Shown piece after piece: positions 8,198 through 16,571 of a stretch of 47,841 nt of DNA. The notes under the pieces were generated by a model. The model was given only the letters and a program-made list of their open reading frames with translations. It ran no database searches and was not told the DNA's origin. The first letter of the stretch is position 1. Each line of letters begins with the position of its first letter. This stretch comes from Chloroflexota bacterium (GTDB lineage Bacteria > Chloroflexota > Dehalococcoidia > Lucifugimonadales > Australimonadaceae), in NCBI GenBank assembly GCA_009838965.1, contig VXQP01000105.1, positions 1-47,841 on the forward strand. The letters run 5' to 3'. The position numbers and the translations under genes were made by a program.

Positions 8198-9295
8198 CTA
8201 CGGCATCAGGGTTACGTGGATCGCCTCCGGCTCACCCTCGCCCGCAGCGGTGTCCAGGGCACGCCTCACTTCCGGCAGCGGAAACTGGTGGGTCGAGATC
8301 TCGAGCAGCTCCGGGTAGCTGCCGGATGTCAGGTAGGCGATGGACTCGGACACCGACGAGTACGAATGTCCGTGCGCGGTCTTGATGGTGATGTCCTTTC
8401 GCCGCCGCTCGCCGACCGCGCTCAGGGAGATGGGGTCGTCTCCTGCTGCGGCCAGCACCAGCGTGCACTCCTTGCTCGCGACTGAGAGGGCGTCGGAGAC
8501 GGCTCCCACGCCGCCGCCCGTCACGTTCACTACCACGTCGATGCCGTCGCCGCCCGTGATCTCTTGCACCCGCTCCCTGAGGTCCTCAGTCTCGATGTCG
8601 ATGGTGTAGTCGGCCCCGAGGCGCTTCGCCATGTCGAGGCGAACGGAGTCGCGGCTCAGTCCGGTCACGATGACGCAGTCGGAGCCGGCCTGGCTCGCCG
8701 CGAAAGCGCAAGCAAGCCCCATCTGCCCCGGCCCCTGGACCAGGACGTTCTTGCCGCGCTGCGCTCCGCCGTAGCGGCACGCCCATTCGATGCCGTTAGC
8801 GAGCGGGAGGTAGAGCGCCAGCACGTGCACCGGGACTGGCTTATCTACACGATGCATCACCGTATTCCGGGGCAGGTACATGTACTGGCTGAAGCCACCC
8901 CAGATGGAAGGCCACACGTCTGTCGTCGTGGAGCCGTGCCTGAGCAGAGTTCCGTAGCCGCGGTCCGTCTGATTGCAGAACCGGAACCGTCCCGTGTAGC
9001 AGTACTTGCAATGGAAGCAGGGCACGTACTCTTCCGGGATGACGAGGTCGCCTTCCTTCACCCCCCAGCGTTCGGCGGCCTCTCTCCCCACGGCAGCCAT
9101 CACTCCAACGTTCTCGTGTCCCATGATCCTGGGCACGGGGACCGGCTGCCGGTACGACCGGACGTCGCTGCCGCAGATGCCGACGGCTTCCACTTTCATG
9201 AGCCCCGTCTCTGACGTGAGTTCGGGTACGTCGTACTCGCGGAGCTCGAACTGCTTCGGCGCCACGAGGGTGGCGGCCTGAGTCTTCGCGACCAT
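8198..9295 (-). CDS. Zinc-dependent medium-chain alcohol dehydrogenase (MDR family)
   Basis: NAD(P)-dependent dehydrogenase of 365 aa. Catalytic zinc motifs are Cys41 (GICGSD) and His60-Glu61 (MGHENVG). The structural zinc lobe has C93-x2-C96-x2-C99-x7-C107. The Rossmann loop is QGPGQMG. It follows the Rieske oxygenase gene by 15 bp and precedes the LigB-like gene by 18 bp. The product is strongly similar to that of 33031-34152 (shared [32 protein letters not shown]), and that copy is also next to a Rieske gene. The pair therefore looks like a functional module, for example oxidising an alcohol or diol made by the oxygenase. Substrate and cofactor preference cannot be read. Confidence 0.9.
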   Translation of the reverse strand: MVAKTQAATLVAPKQFELREYDVPELTSETGLMKVEAVGICGSDVRSYRQPVPVPRIMGHENVGVMAAVGREAAERWGVKEGDLVIPEEYVPCFHCKYCYTGRFRFCNQTDRGYGTLLRHGSTTTDVWPSIWGGFSQYMYLPRNTVMHRVDKPVPVHVLALYLPLANGIEWACRYGGAQRGKNVLVQGPGQMGLACAFAASQAGSDCVIVTGLSRDSVRLDMAKRLGADYTIDIETEDLRERVQEITGGDGIDVVVNVTGGGVGAVSDALSVASKECTLVLAAAGDDPISLSAVGERRRKDITIKTAHGHSYSSVSESIAYLTSGSYPELLEISTHQFPLPEVRRALDTAAGEGEPEAIHVTLMP

Positions 9296-9310
9296 CCTCG
9301 ACCTCCCCGT

Positions 9311-10636
9311 TCAGCTGCCGAGTGCGGCATAGAGCCTGGGACGCTGGCGCTCGATGCACTCGTCGAACGTGACGTCCTTCTCTTCCACGAACTGTACGCC
9401 GACCACGGAGTACGCCTCCGGCGTATGCGGTTCGGCGGGCTCGATGCCCTCCTGCAGGTCGATCGCCTGGCCAAGCATCAGGCGCCGGGCCTGGATGATG
9501 GCGATGTCCGTCACGCCGAGGTGCTCCTTGGTGCGATTGGCGATGGCACCCATCGTGACCTGGGCCATCGAGTCCTGGATGCCCGTGCCGGCAAGGCCGG
9601 TGAAGTTCACTTCCTTCTGCATCTTCCGGTCGATCAGGAAATCGTTCTCGCGGTTGCGAATGGTCCGGTAGGTGCCGGGGACGAGCCCGCCGTGCATGTT
9701 GACCCCACCTGCGAGGTCGTGGTCGGTGGCGACCCCGGCCAGCTGGCGCTCCCGCTCCTCCTCCGTGTATGGGCGGTCCACCCTGGAGGAGAGGTTGAAC
9801 GACCAGCAGTTGTAGTCGTCAATGGGAACGAAGGCGTGTCCGCCTCCGCCGCGGGGCGTCATGGAGTAGAAGGGCATGAGGAAGTGGTTGAAGCGCCAGT
9901 AGTACTTGTTCTCGGCTTCGAGGTTCCTGCACGCGCCTACCAGCAGACCGTAGTCCGTGCGCTTGGTCATGAACTTCGGCGCATCGTCCGCCGTCCGGTA
10001 CAGGAGGTCGAGGTCCGTGCTGTCCTTGATGCGCTCCTTGTAGGCGTCGGTCTTGCGGTAACGGTCGAGGCCGGCGTGCAGGAAGTTGGTGTGGACGGAG
10101 TCGATACCCCCGTCGATGGCCTGGGCGAAGTTGCACTCCCTGAGGTACTTGGTATGGAGCCGGTGCTCCTCCGGCACGTCCATGAAACGGAACTGCGGGA
10201 GCTCGGGCGGCATGAACTCCTTGGGCCCGAGGTACGCCCAGATGAGTCCTCCGCCATCCCTTACCTCATAGGAGATCAGTTTGACTTTGTGCTTGAAGTT
10301 GCTCTCCGGCGACTCGGTGGGCATATCGATGCAGTTCCCGGCCACGTCGTACTTCCAGCCGTGATAAGCGCAGCGGAGGCCGCCCTCCTCGTTGCGCCCG
10401 AAGAAGAGGCTGGTCTGCCGGTGCGCGCAGAGTTCCTCGACGAGGCCGAGCCTCCCCTCGCTGTCGCGGAAGGCGACAAGGTCCTCGCAGAAGATGCGGA
10501 CGCGCACAGGGGGGCAGTCCGGCTCGGGCAGCTCCTCCTGCAGCAGGATGGGCGTCCAGTACCTCCGCAGCAGGTCGCCCATCGGAGTGCCGGGGCCGAC
10601 CCTCGTCAGCATCTCCGTCTGCTCGACGCTCAGCAT
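9311..10636 (-). CDS. Rieske [2Fe-2S] aromatic-ring oxygenase, alpha subunit (phthalate-dioxygenase type)
   Basis: Terminal oxygenase component of 441 aa. The Rieske cluster site is C70-x-H72 ... C89-x2-H92 (CAHR, CAYHGW). The mononuclear iron site is D179-x2-H182-x4-H187 (DSVHTNFLH). Length and the opening VGPGTPMGDLLRRYW match the single-component-type oxygenase family around phthalate 4,5-dioxygenase and O-demethylases. The start lies 1 nt after the cupin stop codon, so translation is probably coupled. No reductase or ferredoxin is encoded nearby. It is closely similar to the protein at 34193-35527 (shared RVGPGTPMGD/QVGPGTPMGD, GRNEE-GLRC-YHGWKYD). Hydroxylation or demethylation of a ring substrate is the expected role; which substrate is unknown. 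Confidence 0.93.
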   Translation of the reverse strand: MLSVEQTEMLTRVGPGTPMGDLLRRYWTPILLQEELPEPDCPPVRVRIFCEDLVAFRDSEGRLGLVEELCAHRQTSLFFGRNEEGGLRCAYHGWKYDVAGNCIDMPTESPESNFKHKVKLISYEVRDGGGLIWAYLGPKEFMPPELPQFRFMDVPEEHRLHTKYLRECNFAQAIDGGIDSVHTNFLHAGLDRYRKTDAYKERIKDSTDLDLLYRTADDAPKFMTKRTDYGLLVGACRNLEAENKYYWRFNHFLMPFYSMTPRGGGGHAFVPIDDYNCWSFNLSSRVDRPYTEEERERQLAGVATDHDLAGGVNMHGGLVPGTYRTIRNRENDFLIDRKMQKEVNFTGLAGTGIQDSMAQVTMGAIANRTKEHLGVTDIAIIQARRLMLGQAIDLQEGIEPAEPHTPEAYSVVGVQFVEEKDVTFDECIERQRPRLYAALGS

Positions 10637-10637
10637 G

Positions 10638-11840
10638 TCAGTCCTCCTTCAGCCACTCTTCGTCCCACTCGAAGTCCGGGTTCGTGTACGCCTCCTCCGG
10701 CATGAGCGAGGTGAGCCCGCGCTTGGCCAGCTCCTCCTCGAACTTCTGCCGGATCCAGGGGTCCTGCTCGTGGAAGGGGATCATGCGCCTCGAGTCGGCG
10801 GAGGGGTTCGCTCCCGGCCGTGGCGCCCGGATGCGGAGCTGCCTGTTCTCGACGGGGCCCGCGTTCATATGCATGTGGTACCAGTGGTAGGGCGGCACGA
10901 ACACAGCCCCTTCCTTCCACGGCGCGACCAGATAGTCGCCGCCTTCCGGCCACATGAGAACGAACCCGTCGGCTTCCTGGATGCCGACGATGGTGACGCC
11001 CGCCGCGTGGCGATGGGCGGCTCGATACCTTCGCGAGGGAAGCACCATGAGGCTGGTGCTGAACGCGGAGCCGGGGAAGAAGATGCCGCCTCGGTAGGAG
11101 AGGCGGCCCGCCCCGCCGCCGACTTCCAGCTTGTCCCACACCGACAGGTCCGGGAAAAAGTTGCCGTACCACCGCATGCTGCTGCCGGAGGAGCGGCGGT
11201 CATCAGCTAGGGTGCCTGTTCCTGAACCTGGCTCGTAGCCCATCGACCGGGCCCCCGACGAGAAGCTTGCCTGTCCGAACAGACGTACGGGTTGAGCCGC
11301 AGCCGAGTAGAACTTCGCCTGGTTCCCGTAGAGTTGGGTGGTGTCGACGTAGGGGTTGTTGAAGAAGTAGTCCTCGCTCGGGTTCGTGCCCATGGCCATT
11401 GGCAACAGGTTCACGTGGAGCGTGATTGCGGACTGGTCGCCTCTCGCGTTGCTCAGTTCGTAGTTGTAGTTGACCGGGATGCGGAACAGGCTGTGCTTCT
11501 GCCACTCGAAGGTGATCTTCGGCTGGCCCTCGGCCCAGACGTTCGCGATGCCGTTCCCCTCGAAGACGTAGATAACCTCTTCCAGGGCCATCCGGAACGG
11601 AGGGATCGTCTCTCCGGGGGGAATCTCCAGTACGTGGACGTGCTCGATGCCCCGGTGTCCCTCGAGGCTGATAACGGCGGCGGGGCATCCGCGGAGCGAC
11701 CAGTATCCGCGCTCCAGGGTTCTCGCGTCCTCGACGTAGTATCCCCTGTGGACGGGCACGTCCTGCTTGGCCAGCCAGCCGTCATAGGCGTGGTTGCGCC
11801 AGAAGTCGACTACCTCGGGAAGGGCGGATTCTGTGACCAC
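10638..11840 (-). CDS. Bicupin-domain protein, copy 1
   Basis: About 400 aa with two cupin-like barrels. The C-terminal cupin keeps metal-binding histidines (RYRAAHRHAAG near 273-281 and YHWYHMHMN near 318-325). In the N-terminal cupin the usual H-x-H is replaced (PPFRMALEEVIYVFEG near 80-95), so that barrel is probably structural. The start is GTG at 11840, aligned with the ATG of copy 2 and preceded by the same GGAGGAGGTCC site. It has its own promoter, just after the copy 2 stop. The product is about as long as gentisate-1,2-dioxygenase-like bicupins, but the family assignment stops at 'cupin'. It leads the Rieske/dehydrogenase/LigB train, suggesting a role as dioxygenase or isomerase on the same compound. 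Confidence 0.85.
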   Translation of the reverse strand: MVTESALPEVVDFWRNHAYDGWLAKQDVPVHRGYYVEDARTLERGYWSLRGCPAAVISLEGHRGIEHVHVLEIPPGETIPPFRMALEEVIYVFEGNGIANVWAEGQPKITFEWQKHSLFRIPVNYNYELSNARGDQSAITLHVNLLPMAMGTNPSEDYFFNNPYVDTTQLYGNQAKFYSAAAQPVRLFGQASFSSGARSMGYEPGSGTGTLADDRRSSGSSMRWYGNFFPDLSVWDKLEVGGGAGRLSYRGGIFFPGSAFSTSLMVLPSRRYRAAHRHAAGVTIVGIQEADGFVLMWPEGGDYLVAPWKEGAVFVPPYHWYHMHMNAGPVENRQLRIRAPRPGANPSADSRRMIPFHEQDPWIRQKFEEELAKRGLTSLMPEEAYTNPDFEWDEEWLKED

Positions 11841-11919
11841 AAGGACCTCCTCCTGTTGACGCCGCGCCTGGGCGAGTACCAGAGGCCCTGAGAGGGCGCA
11901 GCGAGCGCTGCTTGCTCGG

Positions 11920-11948
11920 ACGGTACGACGCTGTCCGTGCACTGTCAA
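11920..11948 (-). promoter_or_regulatory. Sigma70-like promoter of cupin copy 1 and the downstream catabolic train
   Basis: On the minus strand TTGACA (11948-11943), a 17-bp spacer and TACCGT (11925-11920). The block GTCGTACCGTCCGAGC around the -10 is identical to that upstream of cupin copy 2, showing that the promoter was duplicated with the gene. Between this -10 and the ribosome site the leader is about 40 bp longer than in copy 2 and contains a small hairpin (GCAGCG/CGCTGC). Confidence 0.65.
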
Positions 11949-11964
11949 ATGGACTGAGGAAGGC

Positions 11965-13155
11965 TCAGTCCTCCTTCAACCACTCCCCGTCCCATTCGAA
12001 GTCTGGATTCGTGAATCCCTCCTCCGGCATGAGCGAGGTCAAGCCCCGCTTTGCCAACTCCTCCTCGAACTTCTGCCGGATCCATGGGTCCTGTTTCGTG
12101 AACGGGATCATACGGTCGGGGTCAGCGGTAGGGTTCGCTCCCGGCCGGGGTGCCCGGATGCGGAGCTGCCTGTTCTCGACCGGCCCGACATTCATGTGCA
12201 TGTGGTACCAGTGGTAGGGCGGCACGAATACCGAGCCTTCCTTCCAGGGCGCAACGAGATAGTCGCCACCCTCGGGCCACATGATGACGAAGCCGTCCGC
12301 CTCCTGGATGCCGACGATGGTGACGCCCGCCGCATGACGATGGCCTGCGCGGTACCTTCGGGAGGGCAGCACCATCAGGTCGATGCTGAAGGCTGAGCCG
12401 GGGAAGAAGATGCCGCCACGGTAAGCGAGGCGGCCCGCGCCGCCACCGACCTCCAGCTTGTCCCACACCGACAGGTCGGGGAAGAAGTTGCCGTACCACC
12501 GCATGCTGCTTCGGGGAGAGGAAGCCGGCGCCAGGGCGCCCGTGTCCGGTGCGTGCCTCATTGCCATGGCTCCGGAAGAGAAGCTCGCCTGCCCGGACAG
12601 TTGGACGGGACGAGCGGCTGAGTAGAACTTCGCCTGGTTCCCATAGAGCTGGCTGAGGTCAACGTAGGGGTTGTTGAAGAAGTAGTCCTCGCTGGGATTC
12701 GTGCCCATCGCCATCGGCAGCAGGTTCACGTGGAGCGTCAGCGCAGGCCGATCACCCCTTGCGTTGCTCAGTTCGTAGTTGTAGTTCACGGGGACGCGGA
12801 AGAGGCTGTGTTTCTGCCACTCGAACGTTATCTTCGGCTGTCCCTCAGCCCAGACGTTCGCGATGCCGTTGCCTTCGAAGACGTAGATCACCTCTTCTAG
12901 GGCCATGCGGAACGGGGGGATCGTCTCTCCCGGAGGTATCTCCAGCACATGGACGTGCTCAACGCCACGGTGGCCTTCGAGGCTGATGACGGCAGCCGGG
13001 CATCCGCGCAGCGACCACCATCCGCGCTCCAGTGTGCGGGCGTCCTCGACGTAGTAGCCGGTGTGGACCGGCACGTCCTGCTTGGCCAGCCAGCCGTCGT
13101 AGGCGTGGTTGCGCCAGAAGTCGATCACCTCGGGAAGGGCCGATTCTGTGACCAT
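11965..13155 (-). CDS. Bicupin-domain protein, copy 2
   Basis: Paralogue of copy 1, 396 aa, nearly identical over most of the chain. Differences cluster at about 183-225 (the loop before SMRWYGNFFPDLSV), where both length and sequence vary. The same asymmetry is seen: the first barrel lacks H-x-H (PPFRMALEEVIY) and the second keeps AGHRHAAG and YHWYHMHMN. The ATG at 13155 follows GGAGGAGGTCCC. It is the first gene of the leftward train, with a promoter 40-70 bp upstream that faces away from the rightward transporter operon. Keeping two near-identical copies in tandem, each with a promoter, suggests dosage or slight substrate divergence. The catalysed reaction is unknown. Confidence 0.85.
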   Translation of the reverse strand: MVTESALPEVIDFWRNHAYDGWLAKQDVPVHTGYYVEDARTLERGWWSLRGCPAAVISLEGHRGVEHVHVLEIPPGETIPPFRMALEEVIYVFEGNGIANVWAEGQPKITFEWQKHSLFRVPVNYNYELSNARGDRPALTLHVNLLPMAMGTNPSEDYFFNNPYVDLSQLYGNQAKFYSAARPVQLSGQASFSSGAMAMRHAPDTGALAPASSPRSSMRWYGNFFPDLSVWDKLEVGGGAGRLAYRGGIFFPGSAFSIDLMVLPSRRYRAGHRHAAGVTIVGIQEADGFVIMWPEGGDYLVAPWKEGSVFVPPYHWYHMHMNVGPVENRQLRIRAPRPGANPTADPDRMIPFTKQDPWIRQKFEEELAKRGLTSLMPEEGFTNPDFEWDGEWLKED

Positions 13156-13193
13156 GGGACCTCCTCCTGTTGACGCCCCTCTGCTCCGCTCGG

Positions 13194-13222
13194 ACGGTAC
13201 GACGGAGCCTGGTGCTAGTCAA
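13194..13222 (-). promoter_or_regulatory. Sigma70-like promoter of cupin copy 2
   Basis: On the minus strand TTGACT (13222-13217), a 17-bp spacer and TACCGT (13199-13194), with a predicted leader of about 32 nt. It is the leftward half of the divergent control region (13156-13477). The rightward promoter lies 124 bp further on, leaving room for a regulator site between them. Confidence 0.6.
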
Positions 13223-13345
13223 TCAACGTTTGGTTCTGTCTGTTTCCTATAGCGTAATCCGCTTATCTTTCCGACCATGACGCCGAAACTCGAACCAGTT
13301 TCGCTGCTCTTTCGTGTAGATGCTCGCCCTACTTCCGGTGACGCG

Positions 13346-13374
13346 TTGAATTTCGGCGAAGAGCAGGCTACGAT
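13346..13374 (+). promoter_or_regulatory. Sigma70-like promoter of the rightward transporter/catabolic operon
   Basis: TTGAAT (13346-13351), a 17-bp spacer and TACGAT (13369-13374). The leader to the ATG at 13478 would be about 97 nt. The rest of the 322-bp divergent region (13156-13477) holds no gene I can support. Confidence 0.55.
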
Positions 13375-13477
13375 TCGCCCGTCCCTGGGCCACGCAGGCA
13401 GTGCAGGGGACACGTTCGGCGTGCGTGGCAGACCGGCGGAGCGGTCGGTCCTTGCAGAGGGGACTGGGAGGAACGAC

Positions 13478-14764
13478 ATGAGCTTCACCGATCGATTCGC
13501 GCGGTTTACAGCTCTGGTGGCCCTGGCTGTTGCGGCAGCGCTGCTGACCGCCGCATGCGGCTCAGACCCCACGGCCACACCTGTACCTACCCCGACGCCC
13601 CCTCCTCAGGCGACTCCAACCTCCACGCCCACTGCGGACGAGCAGTTCCAGGCGGAGTGGGATGCGCTGATCAAGGCGGCGCAGGACGAAGGCAAGCTGG
13701 TCATAGCCGCGGGAGGCTCCGGCGCGCGTGACAGCAGACCCGTCTGGGATGTCTTCCAGGACCAGTTCGGCGTCGAAGTGCTCATCACCACGGGCACCAG
13801 TAACGAGGTTGTCCAGCGTCTGCTGGCCGAGCAGTCGGCCCAACGCTATGAGGTTGACCTGTTCATGATGGACATTCTCAAGCAGAACCAGGTGATAGAC
13901 GCCAACGGGCTGCGGGAGCTGGAGCCTCTGCTGGTCCACCCGGAGGTGACAGACCTGTCGCTCTGGTACAACAACCAGTACCTCTGGGCTGACGTGGACA
14001 GGAAGTACGTGCTGGGATATGCCGCCATCGTGAACCGTGACAGCATCATCACGGCCGGCTACAACACGGACATGGTCAGCGAAGAGGACATCGAGCGCAT
14101 CATGGTGGACCAGGACTTCGTCGCCCCGTGGTTCGTCGAGAAGTTCAAGGGGAACGTCCTGATGATGGCGCCTCCCCCGTACTCCACAGCGGGAGGAGGG
14201 AACTACTACACGATAGCCAAGCACCCGTCTCTTGGCCGTGAGTTCCTCAAGGAGTTCATGACGGTGCTCGACTCGGCATGGGAGACAGACAACCGCCGGG
14301 CGTGCGACTTCGTCGCTCAGGGCAAGTACGCGTGGGCATTCTTCGGGTCCAACGTGGCGCAGTGCCTCGACGAGCTGAGCGAGTCCGGCCTGCCGACAGC
14401 GGAATTCGAGATGGAGGCAGGGGCCGGCCAGGAGCCGTTCCTGAGCGGCGGCTCGTCCGCGATGCAGATCAGCGCACCCATCAACCCGCCTCACCCGAAT
14501 GCCGCGCAACTCGCGCTCAATTGGCTCCTCTCTGTCGAGGGACAGACCGCGAACAATGAGCTCGCGAACGTACGAGACAACAGGTACCCGAGGCCGAGCC
14601 TCCGGAACGACGTGCCTCCAGGGAAGACGGATCCGGACCAGCGCCGGGAGCCGGGAGTCATCTACGAGCTCTGCATCGAGTGCAACCCGAACGAGCACAT
14701 AGAGGCAATAGAGATATACGAGTACGCACAGGGAATATACGAGGAGATACAGGGCATCAATTGA
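13478..14764 (+). CDS. ABC transporter extracellular solute-binding lipoprotein
   Basis: Binding protein of 428 aa. The signal peptide has Arg6/Arg9, a long hydrophobic core and lipobox LLTAAC with Cys27. The tether TPVPTPTPPPQATPT follows, then an SBP fold beginning KAAQDEGKLVIA. I chose the ATG at 13478 (GGGAGGAACGAC upstream) over the longer open frame from 13277, because only this start gives a signal peptide at the N-terminus. It is followed 24 bp later by its permease. It is a paralogue of the protein at 2245-3549 but clearly diverged in the ligand domain, so it probably captures a different solute. A C-terminal CIECN pair of cysteines is unusual. It opens an operon of amidohydrolases and a Rieske oxygenase. 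Ligand unknown. Confidence 0.9.
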   Translation: MSFTDRFARFTALVALAVAAALLTAACGSDPTATPVPTPTPPPQATPTSTPTADEQFQAEWDALIKAAQDEGKLVIAAGGSGARDSRPVWDVFQDQFGVEVLITTGTSNEVVQRLLAEQSAQRYEVDLFMMDILKQNQVIDANGLRELEPLLVHPEVTDLSLWYNNQYLWADVDRKYVLGYAAIVNRDSIITAGYNTDMVSEEDIERIMVDQDFVAPWFVEKFKGNVLMMAPPPYSTAGGGNYYTIAKHPSLGREFLKEFMTVLDSAWETDNRRACDFVAQGKYAWAFFGSNVAQCLDELSESGLPTAEFEMEAGAGQEPFLSGGSSAMQISAPINPPHPNAAQLALNWLLSVEGQTANNELANVRDNRYPRPSLRNDVPPGKTDPDQRREPGVIYELCIECNPNEHIEAIEIYEYAQGIYEEIQGIN

Positions 14765-14788
14765 TCCGATCGAGGGAGGGTCGGGTAG

Positions 14789-16525
14789 ATGGCAAGCGTA
14801 GCAGCTGCACGAGCGATCGCTACTGTCGGGGGCCTGCGCCCCCGACGGAGCACGTACTTCATGGCCGTGCTCCTGGTAGTGCTGGGCTTCTTCCTCATCT
14901 ACCCGATCATCCTCATACTTGGCCTCAGCTTCAACACGGCCGAATACATCTGGTTCGGAGAACGGGAATGGGGCCTGGCCAACTGGAGGGTGGCCTGGGA
15001 GGAGCCACGGCTTCTCCGGGCCCTGGGCAATACCCTGATGGTCTGGATCCTGGTAGTGGTGATCAGCTTCCCGATCGCCACAGTTATCGCCTGGACCCTC
15101 GCGCGCACCAATATCCCGTTCAGCAACACGCTGGAGGTCGTGTTCTGGGTGTCGTTCATGATGCCGGGGCTCGCCACCACGCTCTCCTGGATCATGCTGA
15201 TGGACCCGTCCATCGGCCTTTTCAACAAACTGCTGGAACGCCTCCCGTTCGTTGAAGAAGGCCCGTTCAACATCTTCAGCGTGCCGGGGATCATATGGGC
15301 GCACCTGATGGCCAACGGGATATCCACCAAGGTCATGCTGCTGACGCCCGCGTTCCGCAACATGGACTCGCGGCTGGAAGAGCAGGCCCGCGTGGGCGGG
15401 GCGGGCAACCTGCAGACCATGATGCGGGTCACGTTGCCCCTCATGATCTCGCCCATGGTGCTCGTCTTCTCCCTTCAACTGCTGCGCATCCTATCGGGGT
15501 TCGAGATCGAGTACCTGCTGGGGACGCCCATCGGCTTCTTCGTCTACTCCACGCTGATCTATGAGTTGGTGGATGCGAACAACCCACCGCTCTACGGTCA
15601 GGCCACAGTGCTGGCCAGCCTGACACTGCTTGTCGTCGCGCTGGTCATACCGGTGCAGCGCTGGGTGAGCCATCGCCGCCGGTATACGACGATAACCGGG
15701 CAGTTCAAGCCCGGACTGCTCGATCTGGGCAAGTTCAAGTGGGTCATCTTCGGACTCATGGCGGGGCTCCTGATCGCGCTGACGCTCCTCCCCGCGGCGA
15801 CGCTGACGGTGGGCAGCTTCATGAACCGCATCGGCTACTTCAACATCGACCCGCTGTTCAGCATGAAGCACTGGGACTTCGTGCTGGCCGACAACTTCTT
15901 CTGGGTGGGTCTCCGCACGACGCTGACCATCTCTATCGCCGCCGCCATTGGAAGCCCGCTCCTCTTCATGATCCTTGCGTACATCCTGGTACGGACGAGG
16001 TTCGCAGGGCGCATCTATCTGGACCTCGTCATCTGGACGTCGGCGGCGATCCCGGGGATCCTCTCCGGGCTTGGCCTCTTGCTCATCTTCCTGGGCACGC
16101 CCGGTCTTAGCTTCCTGTTCGGAACGGTATTCGCGCTCATCATCGTGGTGCTGCTCCAGGGCAATACGGTCGGGGTGAACATCAGCAAGGGCGTACTCTT
16201 GCAGGTGGGCGCGGAGATCGAGGAGGCCGCCCGCATAGCGGGCGCGAGTTGGACGAGGACGTTCGTCCGCATCATGATTCCCGTGTTGATGCCGACGCTG
16301 ATACTGCTCGCGATGATCAATTTCGTATCCGCTGCGGGCGCCACCTCGAGCGTGGTGCTGCTGGCGAGCCGCGAGACGATGACGTTGTCGCTCGTCGCGC
16401 TCGATTACGCGACGGGCGACTACCTGGAAGAGGCGGCCATTGTGAGCGTAATCATCACCTTGTTCACGACTGTGCTGGTGTTCGCCGCACGCTGGCGAGG
16501 CTTGCGCATGAGCGTGCACCATTAG
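14789..16525 (+). CDS. ABC transporter permease, fused double domain (FbpB/iron(III)-type)
   Basis: Inner-membrane permease of 578 aa with two BPD_transp_1 halves and about a dozen hydrophobic segments. The EAA loops are RLEEQARVGGAG in the first half and EIEEAARIAGAS in the second. The second fits the consensus better. The ATG follows GAGGGAGGGTCGGGTAG. It partners the binding protein 24 bp upstream. Like the paralogue at 343-2169 it lacks an adjacent ATPase gene, so both systems must borrow one. The similarity runs through the whole chain (shared EEGPFNI, LLTPAFRNMD, QLLRI-SGFE, FFVYSTLI), making the two transporters duplicates whose binding proteins diverged. Confidence 0.93.
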   Translation: MASVAAARAIATVGGLRPRRSTYFMAVLLVVLGFFLIYPIILILGLSFNTAEYIWFGEREWGLANWRVAWEEPRLLRALGNTLMVWILVVVISFPIATVIAWTLARTNIPFSNTLEVVFWVSFMMPGLATTLSWIMLMDPSIGLFNKLLERLPFVEEGPFNIFSVPGIIWAHLMANGISTKVMLLTPAFRNMDSRLEEQARVGGAGNLQTMMRVTLPLMISPMVLVFSLQLLRILSGFEIEYLLGTPIGFFVYSTLIYELVDANNPPLYGQATVLASLTLLVVALVIPVQRWVSHRRRYTTITGQFKPGLLDLGKFKWVIFGLMAGLLIALTLLPAATLTVGSFMNRIGYFNIDPLFSMKHWDFVLADNFFWVGLRTTLTISIAAAIGSPLLFMILAYILVRTRFAGRIYLDLVIWTSAAIPGILSGLGLLLIFLGTPGLSFLFGTVFALIIVVLLQGNTVGVNISKGVLLQVGAEIEEAARIAGASWTRTFVRIMIPVLMPTLILLAMINFVSAAGATSSVVLLASRETMTLSLVALDYATGDYLEEAAIVSVIITLFTTVLVFAARWRGLRMSVHH

Positions 16526-16571
16526 GGGACGTTGAACGGACGGCAAGGGGCGCCATCAGAGGAGGACCGCT

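Larger units (their letters stand above)
10638..13222. repeat. Tandem gene duplication (cupin gene plus promoter)
   Basis: Two units, 10638-11948 and 11965-13222, each contain promoter, ribosome site and bicupin gene in the same orientation. Coding, SD and -10 segments align closely. The leader lengths and the loop at about codons 183-225 differ, so the duplication is not brand new. Confidence 0.8.

Noticed and set aside
13562-15478. 638-codon open frame antisense to the binding protein and permease
   Set aside because: Low-complexity His/Glu/Arg-rich translation; the opposite strand encodes proteins with clear signal peptide, membrane helices and motifs.
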